Below are positions 18,806 through 26,966 of a DNA stretch of 64,000 bases, one piece after another. A model generated the notes under the pieces. It was given only the letters and a program-made list of their open reading frames with translations, searched no databases and was not told where the DNA came from. The translations under genes were made by a program, and so were the position numbers. Every line of letters starts with the position of its first letter. Within the stretch, counting starts at the first letter, position 1. Source of the stretch: Thalassovita mediterranea (GTDB lineage: Bacteria; Pseudomonadota; Alphaproteobacteria; Rhodobacterales; Rhodobacteraceae). The DNA lies in contig NZ_CYSF01000006.1 of the NCBI RefSeq assembly GCF_001458435.1, forward strand, positions 496,001-560,000. The letters run 5' to 3'.

Positions 18806-19996
18806 TCAAAAACTGGCGACAAATTCCGCAATACGGGTAAGGCCAGTGTCAATTTCAGCGTCAGAATAGGCAAAGGACAGCCGCGCATGGCCCGGCAGAC
18901 CAAATGCGCGTCCCGGCACGATCGCGACGCCCGCCTGTTCCAACAACGTGCTGCAAAACTCCACATCGGTTGCAAAACCACCTGCCGCCATCGCATCGCG
19001 AATATCGGGAAACACGTAAAACGCCCCATCCGGCACCGGGCACGTGATCCCCGCCACCCCATTCAGCGCAGTTACCATACGGTCCCGTCTGGCACACATT
19101 GCTCTGCGGCGGTCCACCAACAGGGACTGATCCCCTGAAATAGCTTCCAGAGCAGCAGCCTGCGAAATGGAACACGCCCCAGAGGTCACCTGCCCTTGCA
19201 CAGCGCCCAAAGCGCGTATCATTTCTGCAGGCCCAATGCCCCAGCCGATACGCCAGCCGGTCATCGCGTAGGCCTTGGAAACGCCGTTCACAATCAGTAT
19301 GCGGTCGGCCAGATCCGGTGCCACCTCTGCAAAAGAAGTGAATGGCGTGTAGCTCAGGTGGGCGTAGATTTCATCCACCAGGACCATCACATGTGGATGC
19401 GCACGCAATACATCAGCCAATTCCGCCTGTTCGCCAACACTATAGATTGCGCCACTTGGATTGGACGGGCTGTTCAACATCACCCAGCGCGTTTGGTCAG
19501 TGATCGCTGCCGCCAGTTGCGCTGCGGTCAATTTGAACCCCTGCGCCATATCACAGGTCAGCACCACCGGCGTACCACCCGCCATTGCGACAATATCAGA
19601 ATAGCTGGTCCAGTAAGGCGCGGGCATGATCACCTCGTCCCCGGGATCGAGGGTGGCCAACATGGCATTGGACAGCACTTGTTTCGCACCTGTGGACACA
19701 ATCACCTGCGCAGCGGACACCCCTGCCTGATCGGCAATCGCCGCGCGCAAATCGACGGTGCCCATCGTTGGCGGATAGGTGGTTTTCCCGTCCAGCGCGG
19801 CGCGGTGTGCAGCAGCAATCACATTGTCGGGGGTTGGGAAATCCGGTTCCCCTGTTGAGAGGGCCACAACATTCCGCCCCTCGGCACGCAAAGCGCGTGC
19901 GCGTTCGCTGATCTGCACAATCTCGGACAGCTGAATCCCAGACATCCGTGCCGACCGGCGGAAGGAATGTGAGGGATCTGTTTGGATCTGGGACAT
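18806..19996 (-). CDS. PLP-dependent aminotransferase, class I (AAT gamma type)
   Basis: A 396-residue cytoplasmic aminotransferase. The PLP lysine is Lys241 in the motif VSKAYAMTGWR, and the STGEPDF, NSPSNPSG and VLVDEIYAHL motifs identify the bacterial aspartate-aminotransferase-like branch. It is the first gene of a five-gene minus-strand operon and faces a LysR gene across 96 bp. In this company it may convert 2-aminoadipate to 2-oxoadipate, the substrate then offered to the E1 enzyme. Aspartate or aromatic amino acids are alternatives that sequence alone cannot exclude. Confidence 0.87.
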   Translation of the reverse strand: MSQIQTDPSHSFRRSARMSGIQLSEIVQISERARALRAEGRNVVALSTGEPDFPTPDNVIAAAHRAALDGKTTYPPTMGTVDLRAAIADQAGVSAAQVIVSTGAKQVLSNAMLATLDPGDEVIMPAPYWTSYSDIVAMAGGTPVVLTCDMAQGFKLTAAQLAAAITDQTRWVMLNSPSNPSGAIYSVGEQAELADVLRAHPHVMVLVDEIYAHLSYTPFTSFAEVAPDLADRILIVNGVSKAYAMTGWRIGWGIGPAEMIRALGAVQGQVTSGACSISQAAALEAISGDQSLLVDRRRAMCARRDRMVTALNGVAGITCPVPDGAFYVFPDIRDAMAAGGFATDVEFCSTLLEQAGVAIVPGRAFGLPGHARLSFAYSDAEIDTGLTRIAEFVASF

Positions 19997-20009
19997 GGGG
20001 CAAACCTAG

Positions 20010-20033
20010 TATCTTTTCTATTTGCGCAAGATA
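20010..20033. promoter_or_regulatory. Candidate LysR operator (aminotransferase-E1 operon)
   Basis: An inverted repeat TATCTT-N12-AAGATA lies in the 96-bp divergent gap between the aminotransferase and its LysR regulator. It has the T-N11-A geometry typical of LysR binding sites, with a central TTGCGCAA. Assigned by position and symmetry only. Confidence 0.5.
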
Positions 20034-20092
20034 ACACTTCGGCACAAAGAAAAATAACGCTAAGAAATCGCAGAAGTTGGAGAAAAACTCAC

Positions 20093-20986
20093 ATGATAGC
20101 ATCGCGCCGGTTTCTGCCCTCGATCAACTCTCTTACCGCGCTGGAGGCTGTAGACCGCCTTGGCAGCGCCACAGCCGCAGCGCAGGATCTGTCGCTGACC
20201 CATTCAGCAGTGTCGCGGCAGCTGAAAGTGTTGGAAGATCAACTGGGCGTCACCCTGTTTGTGCGTGAAGGAAAGGGTTTGAAACTGACCTTGGCCGGTG
20301 AAACCTACGCCCAATCCGTGCGAGAGGTTTTAAAACAGCTGGCGCAAGCAAGCCTGAAAGTAAAAGCAACCGGATCACGCAGCAGCCTGAACCTTGCCGT
20401 ATTGCCGACCTTTGGCATGTACTGGCTGACACCGCGCTTGCGCGCCTTTTGTCAGGCGAACCCTGGCATTCAGATCAATCAGGCGACCCGAGTGTTGCCA
20501 TTTGATTTTCAGCAAGATCCCTTTGATGCTGCTCTGCATTTTGGAACGCGCAACTGGCCGGGCGTGCATTACCTACCACTGGCGCCAGAACGGGTCATGG
20601 CTGTTTGCGCACCTGATTTTACATCCAAGCTGCCAATGGCGCCTGAACACTTGCTGGAATACCCCCTCCTACATCTCGAAAGCCGCCCCGGTGCATGGGA
20701 GAACTGGTTTTCACAACAAGGGCTGACCGCAAGTCGATTGCGCGGAATGCTGTTCGATCAGTTCACCAACATGACCGAAGCCGCCGCCGCTGGTTTTGGC
20801 GCGGCGCTTCTGCCGGACTTTCTGGCACAGGCGGAAATCGCCCGTGGGCGTGTGGTCGCCGCCTGCGATGAAACCAGTGATGCCGACGGCACCTACTATC
20901 TGGTCTGGCCCAAAACCGGCGACCAGAGCGATGCGTTGTCCAAATTGATCGACTGGCTCAAGAATGATGGAAAGATCGCACCATAG
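20093..20986 (+). CDS. LysR-family regulator (GcvA-like)
   Basis: A 297-residue transcription factor. The winged-helix N-terminus (LTALEAVDRLGSATAAAQDLSLTHSAVSRQLKVLEDQLG) is followed by a substrate-sensing domain with the GcvA-like features FDAALHFG and AAAAGFGAALLP. The ATG at 20093 was preferred over an earlier in-frame start because the family sequence begins here and GGAG lies upstream. It is divergent from the aminotransferase-E1 operon and very likely controls it through the inverted repeat at 20010-20033. Confidence 0.87.
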   Translation: MIASRRFLPSINSLTALEAVDRLGSATAAAQDLSLTHSAVSRQLKVLEDQLGVTLFVREGKGLKLTLAGETYAQSVREVLKQLAQASLKVKATGSRSSLNLAVLPTFGMYWLTPRLRAFCQANPGIQINQATRVLPFDFQQDPFDAALHFGTRNWPGVHYLPLAPERVMAVCAPDFTSKLPMAPEHLLEYPLLHLESRPGAWENWFSQQGLTASRLRGMLFDQFTNMTEAAAAGFGAALLPDFLAQAEIARGRVVAACDETSDADGTYYLVWPKTGDQSDALSKLIDWLKNDGKIAP

Positions 20987-21124
20987 CCTATATAATGTCT
21001 CCACCATGTGCAGCTGCTGCGCTTGGATTAATTGATTTTAAATATAGGACATAAGCCCATCGGTGTGCAGATTGCACAGAGCCGCCGTCTGGTGCTGTCC
21101 GTCAGTCCCGAAAACGAGACAGAA

Positions 21125-22054
21125 ATGACTACCACTCAAAGACCTTTTGTCATCAGCCTGACAACTACCCCCCCTCGGATCGACAAAATCGCCCCAACCT
21201 TGCGGGACCTGTTGAACCAGACAGCCAAACCGATCGAAGTTCGCCTAAACCTGTGTCGTAATTATCGGCGTTTCCCGGGCGAACAAGTATCAACCGACAG
21301 CCTGCCCGAGGGCATCACCGTGCGCTGGCAAGACGAAGATTTCGGGCCCGCAACCAAAGTGCTGCCTGCGCTCCGCGACTATCAGGGGCAGGACATCGAC
21401 ATCCTATTTTGCGATGACGATCAGAAATACGAACGCGACTGGGCAGCGAAATTTCTAGCTGCACGTCAGGAACACCCCGACAAGTGCCTCGTTGGCAAAG
21501 GCTATGATCTAGACGATCGCCCCGTCGGACACCGTTACCTGCGCGACTTTGAAAATCTGCCCCGAGCAAAACGCCGCGAGAAGGGCCGCATCTATCGACT
21601 GGCGCGCGCTGCCTCCTTGCTGGCTTACAAACCACAGCCTTACGTCGAAAGCGGCTATGTCGATATCCTCGAGGGGTATCGCGGCGTTATGGTGCGACCG
21701 TCGTTTTTCGACGAACAGGTTTTTGACATCCCTGACATCCTGTGGACCGTCGATGACCCATGGCTGTCAGGACATTTGACCCGACGCGGTGTGCCCATCT
21801 GGCTGGTGCAGCCCGCCAGCATCCTTAAATCGCCCTATGGGGCACATTACACACATCGCTTGGGCAAGTTTGTCTACCGTGACCACGGCCGTTTGGCCGC
21901 GGACAACGCTTGCATTGAATACTTCAGGAACAATTACGGTATCTGGCCCGGGCAACACGAAGCTCCACGTGCAGACTATAAACGCCCGATCTTCCACTGG
22001 CTCTATCCGCCAGAACCGATCCTGATTGAACAGGGCGGCAAAACGGGCAGCTGA
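21125..22054 (+). CDS. Putative glycosyltransferase
   Basis: A 309-residue protein that starts with VISLTTTPPRID, a beginning common in GT2-like glycosyltransferases, and carries an acidic FCDDDQKYE motif that could coordinate the metal-bound nucleotide sugar. A second acidic motif, TVDDPWLSGHL, follows in the C-terminal half. No membrane segment is visible. The start at ATG 21125 fits the conserved N-terminus; an upstream in-frame ATG at 21032 would add 31 residues without family character. It is a lone gene between two amino-acid loci; acceptor and sugar are unknown. Confidence 0.6.
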   Translation: MTTTQRPFVISLTTTPPRIDKIAPTLRDLLNQTAKPIEVRLNLCRNYRRFPGEQVSTDSLPEGITVRWQDEDFGPATKVLPALRDYQGQDIDILFCDDDQKYERDWAAKFLAARQEHPDKCLVGKGYDLDDRPVGHRYLRDFENLPRAKRREKGRIYRLARAASLLAYKPQPYVESGYVDILEGYRGVMVRPSFFDEQVFDIPDILWTVDDPWLSGHLTRRGVPIWLVQPASILKSPYGAHYTHRLGKFVYRDHGRLAADNACIEYFRNNYGIWPGQHEAPRADYKRPIFHWLYPPEPILIEQGGKTGS

Positions 22055-22064
22055 CGCTGCCCGT
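22043..22064 (-). terminator. Terminator hairpin overlapping a convergent stop codon
   Basis: A 9-bp stem ACGGGCAGC / GCTGCCCGT with loop TGAC. On the minus strand it is followed by TTTT, so it suits the aminotransferase gene ending at 22078. The loop contains the stop codon of the plus-strand glycosyltransferase gene, so that gene's last codons form one arm. Confidence 0.7.
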
Positions 22065-22077
22065 GTACAAAACAGCG

Positions 22078-23208
22078 TCAGACCTGTGCGCCATGTCGTT
22101 TTAGGAAGGCCGAGATTCGTGCCAGCCCGGCTGTCAGATCGTCAGTCGGGTTGGTATAGCCAATGCGCAGCCATCCCTCCATATCCATTGCGGAACCGGG
22201 GGTCAGCATCACGCCTTCCTCTTGCAGTAGCGTGACACAGAAATCACGCGATGACATATCAAGGTCATAACGCAAAAGCGCAGTGGTACCGGATTTCGGC
22301 TTCACCCAGCTGATCAGCGGCTCGCCCGCAATCCATTCCTCAAGGATCGCAAGGTTGTCGCGGGTGATCTGACGTGAACGGGACAGAATCTTGTCCCGGT
22401 TTTCCAGTGCGATTGCGGCCAGAAACTCGTCAATCTTACCCACTGAAATGGTGTTGTAATCGCGGTGCAGCATCACCTCGTGCAGCATATCCTTGGGCCC
22501 AGCAACCCAGCCAACACGCAGTCCCGCCAGCGAATAGGCCTTGGACATGCCCGCGGTGCTGATACCCTTTTCATACAGATCAGCAATCGCAGCCGTCATG
22601 CCATCGCCCACCTGATCCGTGCCGCGATACACCTCATCACATAGCAGCCACGCATCGACGGAACGTGCAATTTCCACGATCTGTTCCAGACACGCGCGAT
22701 CCATCAGCGCGCCAGTGGGGTTGTTGGGATTGTTGATCGCGATCAACTTGGTGTCAGGGCGCACCATCTGGCGCAACTCTTCCAGATCGGGGAGGAAATC
22801 GTTTTCCGCCCGCAGGTGCAGCAGCTCAACCTCGGCCCCGATGCTTTCGGGGATGGAGTAGTGTTGCTGATAGGTGGGAATGACGGAAATCACATGATCA
22901 CCGCGCGCCACCAGCGTCTGATGCACCAGCGAGTTGGCACCAATGGTGCCGTGGGTGGTCAGGATGTTGTCGCGGGTTTGGCGATCATACAGACCGCAGA
23001 TCGCATCGCGCAGGCGGTCTGATCCTTCGATCGCGCCGTAGGTCATCTGCATCGCGGTCAGTTGCGGCCACAGGGCATCGCCCTGCCCCGACAGTTCTGC
23101 CAGATCGCCAAGGGTCATGGCGGTGACACAGGTTTCGGCCAGGTTCAGTTCGCATTTCGTCTCGAACTCATTCATCCACATCTCAACGCCAAAGGGTCGG
23201 ATATACAT
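22078..23208 (-). CDS. PLP-dependent aminotransferase, class I/II
   Basis: A 376-residue PLP enzyme. Lys223 in MSKAYSLAGLR is the predicted Schiff-base lysine; NNPNNPTGAL (159-168) and LLCDEVYRG (188-196) are the accompanying cofactor motifs. The ATG has AGGA 8 nt upstream. It is 36 nt downstream of the ornithine-cyclodeaminase-family gene and probably in the same operon. It belongs to a different branch from the aminotransferase at 18.8-20.0 kb. The substrate is unknown; lysine, ornithine or another diamino acid would fit the neighbour and the ABC transporter. Confidence 0.85.
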   Translation of the reverse strand: MYIRPFGVEMWMNEFETKCELNLAETCVTAMTLGDLAELSGQGDALWPQLTAMQMTYGAIEGSDRLRDAICGLYDRQTRDNILTTHGTIGANSLVHQTLVARGDHVISVIPTYQQHYSIPESIGAEVELLHLRAENDFLPDLEELRQMVRPDTKLIAINNPNNPTGALMDRACLEQIVEIARSVDAWLLCDEVYRGTDQVGDGMTAAIADLYEKGISTAGMSKAYSLAGLRVGWVAGPKDMLHEVMLHRDYNTISVGKIDEFLAAIALENRDKILSRSRQITRDNLAILEEWIAGEPLISWVKPKSGTTALLRYDLDMSSRDFCVTLLQEEGVMLTPGSAMDMEGWLRIGYTNPTDDLTAGLARISAFLKRHGAQV

Positions 23209-23244
23209 GTGCTTGGTCCTTTCGTCCTATGGGGCGTTTCCGCC

Positions 23245-24213
23245 TTATTTCTGTGCAGCGCGCGCTGCGGTATAAACCGCGCGGGCCATAAAGATGTCTT
23301 CCAACCCCAACCCGATGGAGCGGAAGAAAACAGGCGCATCGCCTGTGGGGCGGGCGCAGGCATCGGTTTGCAATTCGGCCAGATCGCCCTTGATCGCGTC
23401 AGGGGACCAACCGGCCTCAGCCGCCAGTCGCATTTCACCGGCCGAGGCAGGCGTGGTGGCGCGGTAATCACAATAGACCTCAGCCGCCGACAGGAAGGCC
23501 GGATCGACCTCATGTGCGTTGGCCACATTGGTGCTGATTGAGGTGACAAGCGTACCCGGCGCAATCGCGCCCGCGTCAATCACCGGCTGACCGGAGGAGG
23601 TGCACAGCATCACAACTTCTGCACCCTCAATCGCCTCTGCCGCGCTGGCAGCAGCCGTCGCGCCCAGATCCTGCCACGCCGTCTGGCGATCCGCATTGCC
23701 CGACAGCGACGGCGAATAAACCCGCACATCCGCCCAGTCGCGCAAACCCTTCACGTGACGCAGGTGCGCCTCTGCCACGGCGCCGGACCCGATGATGGCC
23801 AAACGTGTCGCCGCAGGGCGCGCCAGATGATCCACTGCCAGCGCGGTGGTGGCAGCGGTGCGTTCGGTGGTCAATCGGCCAGAATCGCACAACATCAGCG
23901 GCTGACCGGTTTCTGTGGACATCAGCAGCGTCCATGCGGTGATCAACGCGCCGTCGGGCTGCGGCAGGTAGGGCGACAGTTTGGCGCCAAAGACACCGGC
24001 GCCAGTGCTGCCCCCCTGATAGGTGATGAAATCACCCTTGTCTGCGGGCAGCAGGGTCAGGGTTTGGCCGGGCTGAACCGCCTGCCCCTGTCCCAATTCA
24101 GAAAACAGATCGCGCATCGCCTGCAACACATCAACCTGCGGCAACAGCTGCGCAACCGCTGGCGCATCAAGGACGAGGGGGGCATTCGGCGAGGTAGGGG
24201 CATGTGTCGACAT
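23245..24213 (-). CDS. Ornithine cyclodeaminase / mu-crystallin family protein
   Basis: A 322-residue NAD(P)-dependent enzyme. Its Rossmann motif LAIIGSGAVAEAHL (138-151) and the GAKLSPY segment with Lys78 match the OCD/mu-crystallin family. Members cyclise ornithine, or reduce cyclic ketimines such as piperideine-2-carboxylate to pipecolate, or act as alanine or iminosuccinate dehydrogenases. The ATG at 24213 is preferred to an in-frame ATG 15 nt upstream because AGGA lies 7 nt before it. With an aminotransferase next door, a ketimine reductase role is attractive but not provable from sequence. Confidence 0.8.
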   Translation of the reverse strand: MSTHAPTSPNAPLVLDAPAVAQLLPQVDVLQAMRDLFSELGQGQAVQPGQTLTLLPADKGDFITYQGGSTGAGVFGAKLSPYLPQPDGALITAWTLLMSTETGQPLMLCDSGRLTTERTAATTALAVDHLARPAATRLAIIGSGAVAEAHLRHVKGLRDWADVRVYSPSLSGNADRQTAWQDLGATAAASAAEAIEGAEVVMLCTSSGQPVIDAGAIAPGTLVTSISTNVANAHEVDPAFLSAAEVYCDYRATTPASAGEMRLAAEAGWSPDAIKGDLAELQTDACARPTGDAPVFFRSIGLGLEDIFMARAVYTAARAAQK

Positions 24214-24275
24214 GGGGCATTCCTGCAAGTGGTATTTTGCCCTGCCTACCCCCGATATTCATCACGGAAAATCAG

Positions 24276-24290
24276 AAACATAAAATGTTT
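24276..24290. promoter_or_regulatory. Inverted repeat between LysR and OCD-family genes
   Basis: AAACAT-AAA-ATGTTT, a perfect 6-bp inverted repeat, nested inside a larger GGAAAAT / ATTTTCC pair (24266-24272 and 24298-24304). The AT-rich gap of about 100 bp between the LysR stop and the OCD-family start probably holds the catabolic promoter and the LysR site. Confidence 0.4.
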
Positions 24291-24312
24291 ACATCAAATT
24301 TTCCGATGCAAA

Positions 24313-25272
24313 TTAGCGATCCAGCGGCACCACGGCCCCTGTGTTCAACAGCGCGCCCTCTAACAGCGGTTGCTGACGTACCTCATCAACAAAACGGCGT
24401 AGGATCAGGCTGGGCGCGGATTGGGTGCGATAGACCAGATAGATCGGCGACAGATATTGCAGATCCGGCCCCGTAGGTAGCTTGCACAGATCCGCCAGAC
24501 TGGCGCCGAAGTAGTCAGGCAGAAAGCCGACGAAACGCCCTGATCGGATCAAGATCGCATGGGTTTCCATCTGATCCACCGTCGCCGCCGGGTGGATATT
24601 GCCTGCCTCGCCCCGCGTATCTGTCTTGCGGCGGATAAAGGGGAAGCGGCGCAATTCACCAGCGGTGACAATCAGGGCATGACGGCTCAGCGCCTCAAAC
24701 CCGATGGTGCCCGCCGCGGCCAGCGGATGATGCGCCGCCGCATATAGGGAATGGCGCTCCTGAAACAGCGGCACATAGCTAAGGCCCGGACGCTTTTCCG
24801 GGAACGGACCAATGACCGCGTCGCGTTTACCGCTGTGCAACTGCTCCTCCATCACGGCGGGGGAGACAAGTGCCAGATCCACATGGGTTTGCGGTGCCTT
24901 GGTGCTGAACCGCCCCAGCACCTCTGGCAGAGGCCAGGCGCTGTTGTTGAGCATCGCATCCATAATGCCCACCCGCAACACGCCGCGCATGTCGCCTGAT
25001 ATGGTGGCCGTGGCGTTCTGGAACCTGTCAGCGGCGGCGAACAGATCCTCTAACGCCGCCAAAACCTGCTGACCTTCGGGCGTCAGTGCAAAGCCGCCGC
25101 GTCCGCGCTGGCACAGGCGAAAACCCAGCCGCGTTTCCAGATCAGACAGTTGGGTCGACAGTGTCGACTGCGACACGTTCAGCGCCGCCTGCGCGGCCAC
25201 CAGACTGCCCGCGTCAGCAATGGCGCGAAAGGTGCGCAGCAGTTTCAGGTCAATATCGTGAAGGGATCGCAT
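24313..25272 (-). CDS. LysR-family regulator
   Basis: A 319-residue regulator with an N-terminal winged helix (LLRTFRAIADAGSLVAAQAALNVSQSTLSTQLSDLETRLG) and a C-terminal effector domain. It reads in the same direction as, and just upstream of, the OCD-family and aminotransferase genes, an unusual arrangement because LysR genes are more often divergent. It most likely regulates these two genes and perhaps the GST and ABC transporter nearby. Confidence 0.86.
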   Translation of the reverse strand: MRSLHDIDLKLLRTFRAIADAGSLVAAQAALNVSQSTLSTQLSDLETRLGFRLCQRGRGGFALTPEGQQVLAALEDLFAAADRFQNATATISGDMRGVLRVGIMDAMLNNSAWPLPEVLGRFSTKAPQTHVDLALVSPAVMEEQLHSGKRDAVIGPFPEKRPGLSYVPLFQERHSLYAAAHHPLAAAGTIGFEALSRHALIVTAGELRRFPFIRRKTDTRGEAGNIHPAATVDQMETHAILIRSGRFVGFLPDYFGASLADLCKLPTGPDLQYLSPIYLVYRTQSAPSLILRRFVDEVRQQPLLEGALLNTGAVVPLDR

Positions 25273-25326
25273 AGATCCTGCCTAATACATCGGCCATGCC
25301 GATGCAAAGGCAGGACAAGCCAACAA

Positions 25327-25974
25327 TCACGCAGGATAGGCCTTGGTCATGTAGCCATCCATCGGGGCGCGGTAAGCAGCAAATTCATCCGCGACCGCAG
25401 GATGCGCCATCAGCCGTGCCTCATAGGCCAGCACCCCTTCGGGCCATGTGACCTGCAAACCGCAGCCCTTTTCAAATTCGCGGATCCAGCCCAGCGTCAC
25501 CGCAAACCCACAATCCGCGATATAAAGCGCATCTGGATCCAACGGGCTATGCTCCAACAGCAGTTCCAGCGCCACCATGATGGTGCTGAGGGCATCGCCC
25601 AGTTCCTTGACCTTGGCAGGATCGCGCCCCTCATAGGCCACCTGAGGGAAAAACGCGCGTACAGCGGGTTCCAGTTTGGTATCGTGAAAACGGCTCTTCT
25701 CTCGTGCCTTGGCGCGCAGCTGCAGATCCTCTGGCATCATCGGCACGTCTGGAAACGCTTCATTCAGGTATTCGGCAATCGCCTCAGAATCCGCCAGCTG
25801 CATGCCCTCATGCAGGATCGCAGGCAGGGTGCCCGACGGCACGATCCGGCGGTATTCGGCAGAGCCATAGCCACCGGGCGGGGGCAACTCTTCAAACTCG
25901 ATGCCTTTGTGGCGCATCAGAATGCGCAGTTTCGCACAATAAAGGGACACCGGATCGGAATACATCTGCAACAT
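25327..25974 (-). CDS. Glutathione S-transferase family protein
   Basis: A 215-residue protein with the thioredoxin-fold N-terminal domain (MYSDPVSLYCAKLRILMRHKGIEFEEL; SGTLPAILHEGMQLADSEAIAEYL, where the Asp-Ser-Glu glutathione contact is typical) and an all-helical C-terminal domain. Ser8 or Tyr11 could activate the thiol. It sits between LysR and the amino acid transporter genes on the same strand as the LysR. Its relation to the amino acid locus is unclear; GSTs of this kind include isomerases in ring-cleavage pathways. Confidence 0.82.
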   Translation of the reverse strand: MLQMYSDPVSLYCAKLRILMRHKGIEFEELPPPGGYGSAEYRRIVPSGTLPAILHEGMQLADSEAIAEYLNEAFPDVPMMPEDLQLRAKAREKSRFHDTKLEPAVRAFFPQVAYEGRDPAKVKELGDALSTIMVALELLLEHSPLDPDALYIADCGFAVTLGWIREFEKGCGLQVTWPEGVLAYEARLMAHPAVADEFAAYRAPMDGYMTKAYPA

Positions 25975-26004
25975 GGGGGATCTTTCGTGGTCGTGGAAAA
26001 TGGA

Positions 26005-26034
26005 AACGGGGCAGAGGTTCCCCCCTGCCCCGTT
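26005..26034 (-). terminator. Hairpin terminator after the amino acid binding protein gene
   Basis: A 10-bp stem AACGGGGCAG / CTGCCCCGTT. The minus-strand sequence continues with TTCCATTTTCC, a moderately T-rich tail. It lies about 20 nt beyond the stop codon of the binding-protein gene at 26055. Confidence 0.7.
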
Positions 26035-26054
26035 CTGTCAGATTAAGAAACGGA

Positions 26055-26834
26055 TCACTCCGCCAGCAGCTGCCATTTGCGGCCCAGCTCATCAAAGAAG
26101 CCGCGCTCCTCTTTCAACGCGATCCAGGTGTTCACGTAGTTGATCCAGACCTGATCATCCTGCGGCAACAGCATCGCGATCGGGGTGGGCGAACGGCCTT
26201 CGCTTACGGGGACGATCATCAACTGGTCATATTTGGCCACCAGTTTGTTCGCCTCAACGTTAGAGGTGATGTTGGCATCCGCGCGGCCTGCCAGCACCTC
26301 TTGGAAGTCACGCGCAGGCGCTTCGACGATGCGGTGGTTGGCGTTGGGGAAATACTGCTTCACCTGCGTTTCCTGCGTGGTGCCCAGCGTTGCGGCAACG
26401 GAAACGTCGGCAGTGTTCAGATCGTCCCAATCGTTGAAACGGCCTTCGTTCTTCTTCAGCGTCAGCGGCACGGTCGCCAGCGAGAAGTAGCTGTTGGAAT
26501 AGCCCGCAGTCTTCGCGCGCGACGGCGAAACAGAGGCGGACCCGGTGATGTGATACTGACCAGAGGTCACACCAGCGACCAGCGTTTTCCAGTCTGTGGG
26601 GACAAATTCGACCTCAACCCCCAGATCAGACGCCAGTTCGGTCATCACATCTATGTCATAACCTTCATAGGAATTGGTGGCGACATTGCGCATGGTCATC
26701 GGGTTCCAATCGCCCGTTGTGCCCACTTTTAGCACGCCAGTGCTAAGGATTTCGCTCAATGCGGACTCTGCCGAAGCCTGAACACCAGACACAGCCATGA
26801 CCGCAACCGCGGCAGCAATCTTGAAGAATTTCAT
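26055..26834 (-). CDS. Polar amino acid ABC transporter, periplasmic binding protein
   Basis: A 259-residue binding protein of the SBP_bac_3 family. Residues 1-22 are a signal peptide (KFFKIAAAVAVMAVSGVQASA). The mature part has the family start LKVGTTGDWNPMTMRN and the conserved GYDIDVMTELASDLG block. A good ribosome site (AGGGA) precedes the ATG. It is divergent from the ATPase and permease genes of the same system, with their promoters in the 132-bp gap. Ligand unknown; a cationic or polar amino acid is expected from the enzymes nearby. Confidence 0.9.
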   Translation of the reverse strand: MKFFKIAAAVAVMAVSGVQASAESALSEILSTGVLKVGTTGDWNPMTMRNVATNSYEGYDIDVMTELASDLGVEVEFVPTDWKTLVAGVTSGQYHITGSASVSPSRAKTAGYSNSYFSLATVPLTLKKNEGRFNDWDDLNTADVSVAATLGTTQETQVKQYFPNANHRIVEAPARDFQEVLAGRADANITSNVEANKLVAKYDQLMIVPVSEGRSPTPIAMLLPQDDQVWINYVNTWIALKEERGFFDELGRKWQLLAE

Positions 26835-26894
26835 ATCTTTCCCTTTTCAACCGTTTGCGCATAGCTAGTTTGGCAGAGAGCCGTGGAAAGAGCG

Positions 26895-26906
26895 ACCTTT
26901 TAAGGT
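26895..26906. promoter_or_regulatory. Inverted repeat in the divergent ABC-transporter promoter region
   Basis: ACCTT-TT-AAGGT, a short inverted repeat about 60 nt from each of the two divergent transporter starts. It could be a regulator site; the evidence is only symmetry and position. Confidence 0.35.
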
Positions 26907-26966
26907 ATCAAATTTTTGTGGCGTAAACTGCACACTGCCAATCCTGCCAAAAGGCCGACCCATCCA

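Noticed and set aside
22078-24213. Possible part of a beta-hydroxyaspartate cycle (bhcABCD) or ectoine (eut/doe) gene cluster because of the aminotransferase plus OCD-family pair.
   Set aside because: The beta-hydroxyaspartate aldolase and dehydratase, the ectoine hydrolase and the related transporter genes are all absent, and the gene order differs.
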